Below, piece after piece: positions 10,372 through 19,483 of a stretch of DNA of 64,000 nucleotides. The position numbers and the translations under genes were made by a program. The DNA is from Pseudomonas sp. B21-015 (GTDB lineage: Bacteria > Pseudomonadota > Gammaproteobacteria > Pseudomonadales > Pseudomonadaceae): positions 3,534,001 to 3,598,000 of the forward strand of contig NZ_CP087196.1 in assembly GCF_024749285.1 (NCBI RefSeq), written 5' to 3'. Under the pieces are notes generated by a model. It was not told the origin of the DNA, made no database searches, and worked only from the letters and a program-made list of their open reading frames with translations. Position 1 is the first letter of the stretch, and every line of letters starts with the position of its first letter.

Positions 10372-12370
10372 ATGACGGTGCGGTAATCCTCCAAATCCCG
10401 AACGGCAGATGCCACGGTTCGATCCGCATGAACTGGTACTTACCGTGCCAGGTCCAGCGATGGCCGCTCATCAAGTCTTCACCCTGGGTGCTGGCGTCGT
10501 CAGGCAGGCCCATTTCCCACAGCGGCAATTCGAAATTCGCTTCCTGGGCGTTGTGCGGATCGAGGCTGACGGCCACCAGAATGAAATTGCTGCCATCAAC
10601 GCTGCGTTTGCCGAAGTACAGAATGTTGTCGTTCCAGGCGTTGTAGACCTTCAGGCCCAGGTGCGTGTGCAACGCCGGGTTCTGCCGACGGATACGGTTG
10701 AGCTGGGCGATTTCGGCAATGATGTTGCCCGGCGCGTTGTAATCCCGTGGGCGGATTTCGTACTTCTCGGAATTGAGGTACTCCTCCCGCCCTGGCACCG
10801 GCGCCGCTTCACACAGTTCGAAACCCGAATACATGCCCCACAGCCCGGAGCCCATGGTCGCCAGCGCGGCACGAATCAGAAAGCCGGCACGCCCGGACTC
10901 ATGCAGGAACGCCGGGTTGATGTCTGGCGTGTTGACGAAAAAATTCGGCCGGTAGCATTCCCGCCATGGCGACTCGTTGAGTTCGGTGAAATAGGTCGCC
11001 AGCTCGGTCTTGGTGTTGCGCCAGGTGAAATAGGTGTAGCTCTGGGAGTAACCGACCTTGCCCAAACGCGCCATCATCGCCGGCGTGGTAAAGGCTTCGG
11101 CCAGGAAGATCACCTCGGGGTACAGCGCTCGCACATCGGCGATCAGCCACTGCCAGAACGGCAACGGTTTGGTGTGAGGGTTGTCGACGCGAAACAGCTT
11201 CACGCCCTCCTCGACCCAGCCCACCACGATGTCCCGCAACTCGGTCCACAGGCTGGGAATCGCGTCCACGGCATAGAAATCGACGTTGACGATGTCCTGG
11301 TATTTCTTCGGCGGGTTCTCGGCGTATTTGATCGTGCCGTCCGGCCGCCAGTTGAACCAGCCCGGATGTTGTTTGAGCCACGGGTGATCCTGGGAACACT
11401 GAATCGCAAAGTCGAGGGCCACTTCCAGCCCATGCTCGGCGGCGGCCGCGACCAGCCGGCGAAAGTCCTCGCGGCTGCCCAGTTCCGAGTGAATCGCCTC
11501 ATGCCCGCCCTCTTCGCTGCCGATGGCGTAAGGGCTGCCCGGATCGTCAGGGCCGGCGGTCAACGAATTGTTCGGGCCTTTGCGGTAGCTGCGGCCGATC
11601 GGGTGAATCGGCGTGAAGTACAGCACGTCGAAGCCCATGTCCTGGATCATCGCCAGCCGCGCATGCACATCGTTGAAGGTGCCGTGACGGGCCGGGTCAT
11701 TGGTGATCGAGCGCGGAAACAACTCATACCAACTGGCGAACTGCGCCAACTCCCGCTCCACGTCCACCGGGTATTCAGGGCTCAGGCTCAGGAAGGGACG
11801 ATGGTCGGCCCGGGCCATCAAGTCCGCGCTGTGTTGGTGCAGAAACAAGGCGACCTGCTCGGTTTCGAGCAGACTGGACAGCTCATGGTGCAACGCCGCC
11901 AGTCGTTCGCTGAGTTGGCCGTCGCTGCGTTCGGCCGCCTGCTGGACGTGAGTGCGCCCTTCCTGCAACTCCAGGCTGACCGAGACGCCAGCAACGTGCT
12001 TTTTTTCCAGCTCATAACAAAAGCTGGCGTACTGATCGATCCAGGCTTCGAGACAGAACGCATAGCGGCCCTGCTGCTCGACACAGAACTGGCCCTGCCA
12101 GCCGTTATTGCCCAACTCGGCCATCACCTCGCTCTGCCAGGTGTCGTCGCCCTCGGCACGCCAGCGAATGCGCACGGCCAGTTTGTCGTGACCGTCGGCA
12201 AATACCTTGCTGGTCACCACCACGTCCTGGCCGACCACGGCTTTAACGGCGAATTGCCCGCCATCGAGGGTCGGCATGGTGTTTTCAATCACGATCCGCG
12301 GCAGCAGTAAGGCCTGCGACAGCGGTATATGGGGGTTGTAGCTCAGCTCTGTGGGTTTTTCAGCAGTCAT
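10370..12370 (-). CDS. glgE: Alpha-1,4-glucan:maltose-1-phosphate maltosyltransferase GlgE
   Basis: 666 residues from the chosen ATG (MTAEKPTELSYNPH). GlgE (GH13_3) transfers maltosyl units from maltose-1-phosphate to alpha-glucan chains. Supporting motifs: DMGFDVLYFTPIHPIG, DFAIQCSQDHPWL, KLFRVDNPHTKPLPFW (nucleophile Asp), IFLAEAFTTPAMM (acid/base Glu) and FFVNTPDINP. An AGGAGA box lies about 8 nt upstream of the chosen start. The longer in-frame start at 12454 lacks one and adds 28 residues of atypical sequence. It is the first gene of the glgE-treS-glgB set. The final base of its stop region is shared with a hairpin repeat. Confidence 0.96.
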   Translation of the reverse strand: MTAEKPTELSYNPHIPLSQALLLPRIVIENTMPTLDGGQFAVKAVVGQDVVVTSKVFADGHDKLAVRIRWRAEGDDTWQSEVMAELGNNGWQGQFCVEQQGRYAFCLEAWIDQYASFCYELEKKHVAGVSVSLELQEGRTHVQQAAERSDGQLSERLAALHHELSSLLETEQVALFLHQHSADLMARADHRPFLSLSPEYPVDVERELAQFASWYELFPRSITNDPARHGTFNDVHARLAMIQDMGFDVLYFTPIHPIGRSYRKGPNNSLTAGPDDPGSPYAIGSEEGGHEAIHSELGSREDFRRLVAAAAEHGLEVALDFAIQCSQDHPWLKQHPGWFNWRPDGTIKYAENPPKKYQDIVNVDFYAVDAIPSLWTELRDIVVGWVEEGVKLFRVDNPHTKPLPFWQWLIADVRALYPEVIFLAEAFTTPAMMARLGKVGYSQSYTYFTWRNTKTELATYFTELNESPWRECYRPNFFVNTPDINPAFLHESGRAGFLIRAALATMGSGLWGMYSGFELCEAAPVPGREEYLNSEKYEIRPRDYNAPGNIIAEIAQLNRIRRQNPALHTHLGLKVYNAWNDNILYFGKRSVDGSNFILVAVSLDPHNAQEANFELPLWEMGLPDDASTQGEDLMSGHRWTWHGKYQFMRIEPWHLPFGIWRITAPS

Positions 12371-12712
12371 CGAGCATCTCTCCTTTACGCCCCAAGGACG
12401 CTCTTGTGCCTGGTCGTCGTTCACGCGGAGCGGTCTGCCCCGACATGAACTCACTTAAGTTCCGAGCCGCAGGCACCGGTAAAAGTTCAGAGGGATTTGC
12501 CAAGTCTTTCGGGGAATCAAATTCCCCGCGTACAGGTCAACCCACTTAAGCACGACTCACGCCATCTGCCACTGTAGACGGTCGTGAACCCATGAACCGA
12601 TGGGCGGGGGCGGTCCTTTTACAGCAGGGTGCCCGCCATTAATCGGTTGCACAGAACGATAACCGACAGATGGGTCCTAACCCTTAAGAATCCGTAGAAA
12701 AGGGACACCCCC
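12371..12712. other. Divergent intergenic region between glgE and the DUF3203-like gene
   Basis: A 342-bp divergent control region. It holds a perfect hairpin CGGGGAAT-CAA-ATTCCCCG (12510-12528) about 140 bp upstream of glgE. On the minus strand there is a GGAACTT at 12458-12464 resembling the -35 element of AlgU-type promoters. I could not find a matching -10 at the right spacing, so no promoter is claimed. Confidence 0.4.
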
Positions 12713-12946
12713 ATGACCGTGCGCATCGACAACCAGACCTGCTTTTTCATCACCGAGAACAGCGAAGAAATTCGTCTTTGCCCCGATGTCACCATCATCA
12801 CCGACGGGGAAAAATCCATGTCGGCGGTCGACCTCGACGGCCAGCGCTTCTACATCACCGAAGCAGAAGCCGATGCATTGACCGTAGCAGGCGCCGTGGA
12901 CGGTCGCCGGCACTTGAAGGCCACGGACAGTGATTCGGTGATTTGA
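12713..12946 (+). CDS. Small conserved protein, probably DUF3203 family
   Basis: 77 residues, acidic, beginning MTVRIDNQTCFFITENS. It has no signal peptide or membrane segment and is predicted mostly beta followed by a helix. Length and sequence character match the small Pseudomonas-restricted DUF3203 family as I remember it, whose function is unknown. AAGGGA precedes the ATG. It is transcribed divergently from glgE and could share its stress control, but nothing in the sequence proves this. Confidence 0.75.
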   Translation: MTVRIDNQTCFFITENSEEIRLCPDVTIITDGEKSMSAVDLDGQRFYITEAEADALTVAGAVDGRRHLKATDSDSVI

Positions 12947-13140
12947 CTGACCCGCACAATACACGCCGCAAACACCTGTCACAGGCGTTTGCAGCCCGCC
13001 CTTGCGGGTGCATCAAGTTGTCGCAGGCGGGTGCGGGCAATCCATCTGATCCGCTTTTTATTGCGTTAGCTGAGTCTGTTATGCAAACAGATCGCTGGTC
13101 ATAGTGCTCAGGCCTGATGGAGGCTGATGAGCGAAAGACC

Positions 13141-14571
13141 ATGAGCAATAGAATCCCCGTCCGAACCGTTGAGCCTGCCTCATTTATAAAAAGCAATGAG
13201 TCTTTGCGTCCAAAGATAAAGGCCAAGTCCAGCGACAACCTGATCCACACCCGCAGCTTCACCGGTTTGTTCCGCACCCTGCGCATGAGCGGCGCGGGGT
13301 TTCTGTTTCTGCTGTTCTTCGGCACGGTGTGGCTGAACTGGGGTGGTCGCCAGGCGGTGCTCTGGGACCTCTCCGAAAGCAAATTCCACATCTTCGGCGC
13401 GACCTTCTGGCCACAGGATTTCATCCTGCTCTCGGCGCTGCTGATCATCGCCGCGTTCGGTCTGTTTGCGATCACCGTGTTCGCAGGCAGAGTCTGGTGC
13501 GGCTACACCTGCCCGCAGAGCTCCTGGACCTGGATCTTCATGTGGTGCGAAAAAATCACCGAAGGCGAACGCAACCAGCGAATCAAGCTGCAAGCCGCTC
13601 CCTGGGGCCTGAACAAACTGCTCCGCCGCTCGGCCAAACACACCTTGTGGCTGGCGATCAGCCTGCTCACCGGCTTGACCTTTGTCGGCTACTTCACGCC
13701 GATCCGGCCCTTGGCCGAAGAACTGCTGACCTTGCAAATCGGCGGCGTCAGCCTGTTCTGGGTGCTGTTCTTCACCGGGGCCACTTACATCAATGCCGGT
13801 TGGCTGCGCGAAGCGGTGTGCATGCACATGTGCCCGTATGCGCGGTTCCAGAGCGTGATGTTCGACAAGGACACCCTGACCATTTCCTACGACGTGGCCC
13901 GCGGTGAAAACCGTGGCCCACGCAAACGTGAGGTGAAACCTGCCGAGGTCGGACTGGGTGATTGCATCGACTGCCAATTGTGCGTGCAGGTCTGCCCGAC
14001 CGGCATCGACATCCGCGACGGCTTGCAGATGGAATGCATCGGTTGCGCCGCCTGCATCGATGCCTGCGATTCGATCATGGACAAAATGGGCTACGCCCGT
14101 GGGCTGATCAGCTACACCTCGGAGCATCAATTGCAAGGTGGCAAGACCCACCTGCTGCGCCCGCGGCTGATCGGTTACACCATGGTGCTGCTGGTGATGA
14201 TCGGCGCCCTCGCCCTGGCGCTGGTGGAACGGCCGATGGTGTCGCTGGACGTGAGCAAAGACCGTGGCCTGTTCCGCGAGAACAGTGAAGGCCAGATCGA
14301 AAACATCTACAGCCTGAAGGTCATCAACAAGACCCAGCAACGTCAGGATTATCAATTGACGCTGGTCGATGGCGACGGCTTCCAGTTGCAAGGCAAGACC
14401 GAACTGAGCCTGGCCCCCGGAGAGATCGTCGACGTACCGGTATCGGTGGCGATGACCACGGAACGGCCGAGCAGCAGCTCACAGACGATCAGTTTCAAGA
14501 TTGTCGACAGCGATGAGCCGGACATCTACAGCGTGGCCAACAGCCGGTTTGTTGCACCGATGAACCGTTGA
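13141..14571 (+). CDS. ccoG: Cytochrome c oxidase accessory protein CcoG
   Basis: 476 residues from MSNRIPVRT, the usual start of Pseudomonas CcoG; an in-frame ATG 24 nt upstream is less likely. This membrane ferredoxin-like protein takes part in copper delivery during cbb3 oxidase assembly. It has several N-terminal membrane helices, then WCGYTCPQSSWTW and CMHMCPYARFQ cysteine motifs. Two [4Fe-4S] motifs follow (CIDCQLCVQVCP and CIGCAACIDACD), then another helix and a C-terminal Ig-like periplasmic domain (RQDYQLTLVDGDGFQL). It is isolated here, with no ccoNOQP or ccoHIS beside it, so it may be a second copy. Confidence 0.93.
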   Translation: MSNRIPVRTVEPASFIKSNESLRPKIKAKSSDNLIHTRSFTGLFRTLRMSGAGFLFLLFFGTVWLNWGGRQAVLWDLSESKFHIFGATFWPQDFILLSALLIIAAFGLFAITVFAGRVWCGYTCPQSSWTWIFMWCEKITEGERNQRIKLQAAPWGLNKLLRRSAKHTLWLAISLLTGLTFVGYFTPIRPLAEELLTLQIGGVSLFWVLFFTGATYINAGWLREAVCMHMCPYARFQSVMFDKDTLTISYDVARGENRGPRKREVKPAEVGLGDCIDCQLCVQVCPTGIDIRDGLQMECIGCAACIDACDSIMDKMGYARGLISYTSEHQLQGGKTHLLRPRLIGYTMVLLVMIGALALALVERPMVSLDVSKDRGLFRENSEGQIENIYSLKVINKTQQRQDYQLTLVDGDGFQLQGKTELSLAPGEIVDVPVSVAMTTERPSSSSQTISFKIVDSDEPDIYSVANSRFVAPMNR

Positions 14572-14607
14572 GCCTTTAAGATGCAGTCCTTTGTCAGATG
14601 CGGTCCC

Positions 14608-14703
14608 CTGTGGCGAGGGAGCTTGCTCCCGCTGGGGTGCGAAGCGCCCCCAAAATTTTACGACTGCTACGCAGCCGAGCGGGAGCAAGCTCCCTCGCCA
14701 CAA
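14608..14703. repeat. REPIN, GTGGCGAGGGAGCTTGCTCCC type
   Basis: Inverted pair TGTGGCGAGGGAGCTTGCTC ... GGGAGCAAGCTCCCTCGCCA directly after ccoG, ending 38 bp before the next start codon. Confidence 0.9.
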
Positions 14704-14741
14704 CAGTGCACAAACTTGAATAACTTCAAACCGGGCCTTCG

Positions 14742-16151
14742 ATGAAACGCTACGAAAAATTCGCCGACGACATCGCTGAACTGATCCGCTCCGGCGTTCT
14801 CGGCCCCGGCCAGCGGGTGCCGTCGGTGCGCTACGCCAGTCAGACCTACGGCGTCAGCCCGTCCACGGTGTTCCAGGCCTATTACCTGCTCGAACGTCGC
14901 GGCCTTATCCGCGCCCGGCCGCGTTCCGGCTACTTCGTCAATGCGCATGCACCGAGCCCGTTCTCGGAGCCGGTGATCAGCAGCCAGGTCAACGAGTCCA
15001 CCGAAGTCGACGTCAGCGAGCTCGTGTTCTCGGTGCTGGACTCGATCAAGGACCCGACCACCGTGCCCTTCGGCTCGGCCTTCCCCAGCCCCACGCTGTT
15101 CCCGCTGCAACGGTTGTCCCGCTCACTGGCCAGTGCCGCCCGGGAGATGGACCCGCGCATGGTGGTCACCGACATGTCACCGGGCAACCCGCAGTTGCGC
15201 CGACAAATCGCCCTGCGCTACATGGTCGGCGGGCTGATGCTGCCGATGGAAGAACTGCTGATCACCAACGGTGCGCTGGAAGCACTGAACCTGTGCCTGC
15301 AAGCCGTGACGGAGCCTGGCGATCTGGTGGCCATCGAAGCCCCGGCGTTTTACGCCAGCCTGCAAGTGCTGGAACGGTTGAAGCTCAAAGCCGTGGAAAT
15401 TCCCGTCCACCCGCGAGACGGCATTGACCTCGGCGTATTGGCGCAAACCCTGGAACGGCATCCGATCAAGGCCTGCTGGTGCATGACCAGTTTCCAGAAC
15501 CCCATGGGCGCGACCATGCCCGAGGCGAAGAAGCAGGAACTGGTGGAGCTGCTGCGCAGCCATCAGGTGCCGCTGATCGAGGATGACGTTTACGCCGAAC
15601 TCTATTACGGCCAACAGGCGCCAAAACCGGCCAAGGCTTTCGATACCGAAGGGCTGGTGATGCACTGCGGTTCGTTCGCCAAGAGCCTGGCCCCCGGTTA
15701 CCGCATCGGCTGGGTCGCCGCCGGGCGCTATGCGCAGAAGATCGAACGCCTGAAACTCATGACCTCACTCTGCGCCTCGATGCCCGCCCAGGCGGCCATC
15801 GCCGATTACCTGCAACACGGCGGCTACGACCGACACCTGCGCAAACTGCGCTACGCCCTGGAAGAACAGCAAAGCGCCATGCTCGCCGCCATCGCCCGCT
15901 ACTTCCCGGCCCAAACCCGCGTCAGCCAACCGGCCGGCGGCTACTTCCTGTGGCTGGAGCTGCCACCGCAGATGGATTCGCTGAAGTTGTTCCAGATGGC
16001 ATTGGCGCAAGGGATCAGCATTGCCCCAGGGCCGATCTTTTCACCGACCCAGCGGTTCAGGAATTGTATTCGGTTGAATTACGGCAGCCCGTGGACTGAG
16101 GATTCGGAAAAGGCAATGGAGACGTTGGGGAGGATTGTGCGGTCGTTCTAA
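14742..16151 (+). CDS. MocR-type regulator (GntR winged helix + aminotransferase domain)
   Basis: 469 residues. Residues 1-70 are a GntR winged-helix DNA-binding domain (KFADDIAELIRSGVLGPGQ, YGVSPSTVFQAYYLLERRG). After a linker, residues from about 110 on form a fold-type I PLP aminotransferase domain with SFQNPMGATMPEAKK and the PLP lysine in GSFAKSLAPGYRIGW. Such proteins usually use the second domain to sense a vitamin B6 form or an amino compound. The target is not obvious: the gene is followed only by the convergent SDR gene. Confidence 0.92.
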   Translation: MKRYEKFADDIAELIRSGVLGPGQRVPSVRYASQTYGVSPSTVFQAYYLLERRGLIRARPRSGYFVNAHAPSPFSEPVISSQVNESTEVDVSELVFSVLDSIKDPTTVPFGSAFPSPTLFPLQRLSRSLASAAREMDPRMVVTDMSPGNPQLRRQIALRYMVGGLMLPMEELLITNGALEALNLCLQAVTEPGDLVAIEAPAFYASLQVLERLKLKAVEIPVHPRDGIDLGVLAQTLERHPIKACWCMTSFQNPMGATMPEAKKQELVELLRSHQVPLIEDDVYAELYYGQQAPKPAKAFDTEGLVMHCGSFAKSLAPGYRIGWVAAGRYAQKIERLKLMTSLCASMPAQAAIADYLQHGGYDRHLRKLRYALEEQQSAMLAAIARYFPAQTRVSQPAGGYFLWLELPPQMDSLKLFQMALAQGISIAPGPIFSPTQRFRNCIRLNYGSPWTEDSEKAMETLGRIVRSF

Positions 16152-16179
16152 AGGCTCAATGGCGTCTGAGCTATCGCCT

Positions 16180-16266
16180 TCGCGAGCCCGCTCCCACAGG
16201 GGGTCGGTGGTGTTCACAAATGATGTGTTCACCAACGCCCCCTGTGGGAGCGGGCTTGCTCGCGAA
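16180..16266. repeat. REPIN, GCGGGC(T)TGCTCGCGAA type
   Basis: TTCGCGAGCCCGCTCCCACA and GTGGGAGCGGGCTTGCTCGC are inverted around a spacer that itself has inverted segments (GGTGGTGTTCACAA / TGTGTTCACCAA). It lies between convergent genes. Confidence 0.88.
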
Positions 16267-16299
16267 GAGGCCAGATCAGACAACAAAGCATCTTAACGA

Positions 16300-17046
16300 T
16301 TAACGCCCACCACCGAGGTCGACGAAAGTCCCGGTCGCATACGACGCTTTATCCGACAACAACCACACAATCGCCTCCGCCACTTCATCCGGCCGCCCAC
16401 CGCGCGCCATTGGTATTGCCGACTCAAGCTTGCTGACCCGGTCCGGATCACCGCTCAAGGCATGGAAATCGGTGTAGATGTAACCTGGGCGCACGGCGTT
16501 GACGCGAATCCCCTCGCCCGCCACTTCCTTGGACAGGCCGATGGTGAAGGTGTCCAGCGCGCCTTTGGACGCGGCGTAGTCGACGTATTCGCTGGGCGCT
16601 CCCAAGCGAGCAGCGACCGACGATACGTTAACGATGCTGCCGCCCTGCCCGCCGTGTTTGGGCGACATGCGCAAAATCGCGTGTTTGGCACAGAGGATCG
16701 GTGCCAGGACGTTGGTTTTGAGGATTTTCAGAATACGGAACTCAGACATTTCGTCGATCCGCGACTTTTGCCCGACGGTGCCGGCGTTGTTGACCAGTGC
16801 GGTGACGCGGCCCAGCTCGGTGTCCACCCGGTGAAACAGTCCGATCACTTCGTCTTCGATGCTGACGTCGGCGCGCACCGCGATGGCTTGGGCGCCGAGC
16901 GCACGTACTTGCTCGAGCACACGTTGTGCCGCCTGTTCGTCGGACTGATAGTTGATACAGATCCGATAGCCAAGCTCTGCGGCCAACAGGGCCGTGGCGG
17001 CGCCGATTCCGCGGCTGGCGCCGGTGATGACGATGACTTTGTCCAT
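16300..17046 (-). CDS. SDR family NAD(P)-dependent oxidoreductase
   Basis: 248 residues starting MDKVIVITGASRGIG; longer in-frame starts lack a ribosome site, whereas GGGGGAAAG precedes this one. It is a classical short-chain dehydrogenase: cofactor motif TGASRGIG, NNAG at about residue 88, catalytic Ser (NVSSVAARLG) and YxxxK (YVDYAASKGA). The C-terminus, TGTFVDLGGGR, resembles the YgfF/glucose-dehydrogenase-like group. Its own substrate is unknown. It ends convergently against the MocR gene. Confidence 0.9.
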   Translation of the reverse strand: MDKVIVITGASRGIGAATALLAAELGYRICINYQSDEQAAQRVLEQVRALGAQAIAVRADVSIEDEVIGLFHRVDTELGRVTALVNNAGTVGQKSRIDEMSEFRILKILKTNVLAPILCAKHAILRMSPKHGGQGGSIVNVSSVAARLGAPSEYVDYAASKGALDTFTIGLSKEVAGEGIRVNAVRPGYIYTDFHALSGDPDRVSKLESAIPMARGGRPDEVAEAIVWLLSDKASYATGTFVDLGGGR

Positions 17047-17132
17047 GCTGGCTTTCCCCCATTTGAAGCGTAAGCAGTCGGGGCCAAGGATAACCGCCAT
17101 CGGCGGGTTTTGCATGGGCCTGCGTCAACCCT

Positions 17133-17159
17133 GTGGCGAGGGGGCTGCCCCCTCACCAC
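17133..17159. repeat. Single REP hairpin
   Basis: GTGGCGAGGGGGCTGCCCCC followed by TCACCAC is a compact palindrome between two minus-strand genes, a lone or collapsed REP. Confidence 0.75.
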
Positions 17160-17168
17160 GGGGGGCCA

Positions 17169-19250
17169 TCAGCTGGTAGTCAATTGCTCCCCGCGGTGAA
17201 TGTCGATCATGAAGCGATCGGCCGGCAGCGGGTGCCCGAGCAGGTACCCCTGCAACGAGTCGCAGCCCAGCTGAGTCAGGAAGTCTTGCTGGACATCGGT
17301 TTCCACCCCTTCGGCCACGATTCGCAAGCCCAGCGCCTGACCAAGGGCGACGATGGCCGAGACGATAGCCGCGTCGTCGCTGTCGTGCTCCAGATCGCGG
17401 ACGAATCCCCGGTCGATCTTCAGCTCATTGGCCGGCAAACGCTTGAGGTACATCAAACTCGAATAGCCGGTACCGAAGTCATCGATGGACAGGTCGACGC
17501 CCATTTCCGAGAGTTCCTGCAGCACCGTCATGCTCGCATCGGCATCGTTCATGGCGGTGGTTTCGGTGATTTCCAGGGTCAGGCTGTTGGCTGGCAAATG
17601 ATGAGTCGCCAAGGCTTTGGCAACGCTCTGGACCAGCCCTGCGTGGCAGAACTGCAAGGACGACAGGTTCACCGCGATGCGCCAGTCGGTGTAGCCGAGC
17701 ACGTACCACTCGCGCATCTGACGGCAGGCTTCATTGAGCACCCACTCGCCAATCGCAATGATCAGCCCGGTCTTTTCCGCCAGGTCGATGAACGTGTCCG
17801 GCAGCAGCATGCCCTCGGTCGGGTGCATCCAGCGCAGCAACGCCTCGGCACCGACAGGGCGACCGTTGGCGGCATCGAACTTGGGCTGATAATGCAGGCA
17901 GAACTGCCCGTGCTCCAGCGCCGCGCGCAGATCCTGCAGCAGCTGCAATTGCTTGCGGGCGTTGCTGTTCATCGAGGCGTCGAAGAAGCTGTAGCCGTTT
18001 TTACCGCCGCCCTTGGCGTGATACATCGCCGCGTCGGCGTTCATCAACAGTTCCTGAGCGCTCTGGCCGTTGCCCGGATACAGGGCGATGCCGACGCTGG
18101 CCGAAATCTGCAAGTCATGTTCGGTCACCCGGAACGACCGCGCGATCAACCCGACCTGGCGTGCGGCGAGGTTCAGCGCATCGTTCGGCTCATTCAGGCG
18201 CACCAGCAGCACGAATTCGTCGCCGCCGATCCGCGCCAGGGTGTCCTGGCTACGCAAGTCTTCACGCAGGCGCAGTGCAACTTCGCGCAACAGCTGGTCG
18301 CCCATGTGATGGCCGAACGCATCGTTGACCGGTTTGAAGCCATCCAGATCAATGAACATCAGCGCAAAACAGCCACCCTGATCCTGCACTTTCGACATGG
18401 CCTGATCGATACGGTCGGCGAGCAGCATGCGGTTGGGCAAACCGGTCAGGGTGTCGTGCAGGGCCAGTTGAGTGAGTTCGCGGTTGGCCTCTGTCAGCGA
18501 GCGAGCGAGGTCAGCGGTGCGAGCCTCCAGGCGCGCATCGAGGATCGAGGTCAGCAAGGCGATGCTCAATACCGCCAGAGTGGTGATCAGCACCAGGCTG
18601 TCCAGACCCTTGCCGTTCAAGCCACGGATGGCCGCGCCACAGAAACTGCCGTCGGCAAAGCGCGCCGCGGCCATGCCGGTGTAGTGCATGCCGACGATGG
18701 CGATGCCCATGATGATCGCGGCACCGCCACGGATCAAGCGAACATACGGTGCGTGCCGACGCAGGCGGAACGCGATCCATAACGCCGCGCCCGACGCGCC
18801 GACGGCAATCAGCAGCGATGCACTAAACAGGGCGGGGTCGTAATCGATGCCCGGCTGCATGAGCATGGCGGCCATGCCGGTGTAATGCATGGCACTGATG
18901 CCAGCGCCCATGACCAGTGCGCCGAACGCCAGTTGCCAGGCTGGCAGTCGTGGCTGACTGACCAGCCACAGGGCAAAGCCGCTGGACAGGACTGCGATCA
19001 ACAGCGACAGCGCCGTCAGGGTGGCGTCGTAACCCAGATCGATTGGCAATGTGAAGGCGAGCATGCCGATGAAATGCATCGACCACACGCCGATGCCCAT
19101 CGCAAAAGCGCCGCCCGCCGTCCATAGATGCACGGCTCGGCCCGTGGCCGTGGCGATGCGGCCGGTGAGGTCGAGCGCAGTATAAGAGGCCAGTATCGCC
19201 ACGCAGAGCGATATGAAAACTAATGTAAGGGAATAGCTACCGATGAGCAT
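17169..19250 (-). CDS. mucR: MHYT-GGDEF-EAL c-di-GMP signalling protein (MucR-like)
   Basis: 693 residues from MLIGSYSLTLVF, preceded by GAGAAG. Residues 1 to about 230 are an integral-membrane MHYT sensor with seven helices and repeated motifs (MHFIGMLAF, two MHYTGMAA); this domain type is proposed to sense diatomic gases. GGDEF at residues 342-346 is intact and EAL at 469-471 is intact, so both c-di-GMP synthesis and breakdown are possible. Domain order and length match P. aeruginosa MucR (alginate-linked) better than NbdA, which is longer and has AGDEF. Orthology is an inference. Confidence 0.88.
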   Translation of the reverse strand: MLIGSYSLTLVFISLCVAILASYTALDLTGRIATATGRAVHLWTAGGAFAMGIGVWSMHFIGMLAFTLPIDLGYDATLTALSLLIAVLSSGFALWLVSQPRLPAWQLAFGALVMGAGISAMHYTGMAAMLMQPGIDYDPALFSASLLIAVGASGAALWIAFRLRRHAPYVRLIRGGAAIIMGIAIVGMHYTGMAAARFADGSFCGAAIRGLNGKGLDSLVLITTLAVLSIALLTSILDARLEARTADLARSLTEANRELTQLALHDTLTGLPNRMLLADRIDQAMSKVQDQGGCFALMFIDLDGFKPVNDAFGHHMGDQLLREVALRLREDLRSQDTLARIGGDEFVLLVRLNEPNDALNLAARQVGLIARSFRVTEHDLQISASVGIALYPGNGQSAQELLMNADAAMYHAKGGGKNGYSFFDASMNSNARKQLQLLQDLRAALEHGQFCLHYQPKFDAANGRPVGAEALLRWMHPTEGMLLPDTFIDLAEKTGLIIAIGEWVLNEACRQMREWYVLGYTDWRIAVNLSSLQFCHAGLVQSVAKALATHHLPANSLTLEITETTAMNDADASMTVLQELSEMGVDLSIDDFGTGYSSLMYLKRLPANELKIDRGFVRDLEHDSDDAAIVSAIVALGQALGLRIVAEGVETDVQQDFLTQLGCDSLQGYLLGHPLPADRFMIDIHRGEQLTTS

Positions 19251-19483
19251 GGGACTTCTCGCAACGCCCCCGCATCCGTTCTCGGGGAGCAAAGTCGGAG
19301 ATTGTACTGATTCCGCGGATGAACGCACTCACAAAGTAATCAAAAGGCCATCAAGTCGATGAAACGTTTGTGTAATCGTTGCACAGGGTCGCAATGACGA
19401 CAGGGGCCGGCAAGTCAAGCCCGCTCCCACAGGTTTTGCACCTTGACTGGCTGGTATCAGGGCAAGCCCGCCACAGAGTAGGG

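Noticed and set aside
10409..12310. 633-codon frame opposite glgE (and similar long frames opposite treS, gdhB and mucR)
   Set aside because: They are mirror frames of well-supported enzymes with no recognisable domains.
12440..12470. AlgU-like promoter for glgE (GGAACTT on the minus strand)
   Set aside because: No convincing -10 element at 16-17 nt spacing.
13043..13070. Anr site upstream of ccoG (CTGATCCGC followed by T-rich sequence)
   Set aside because: Only one half-site is present; the second half does not match.
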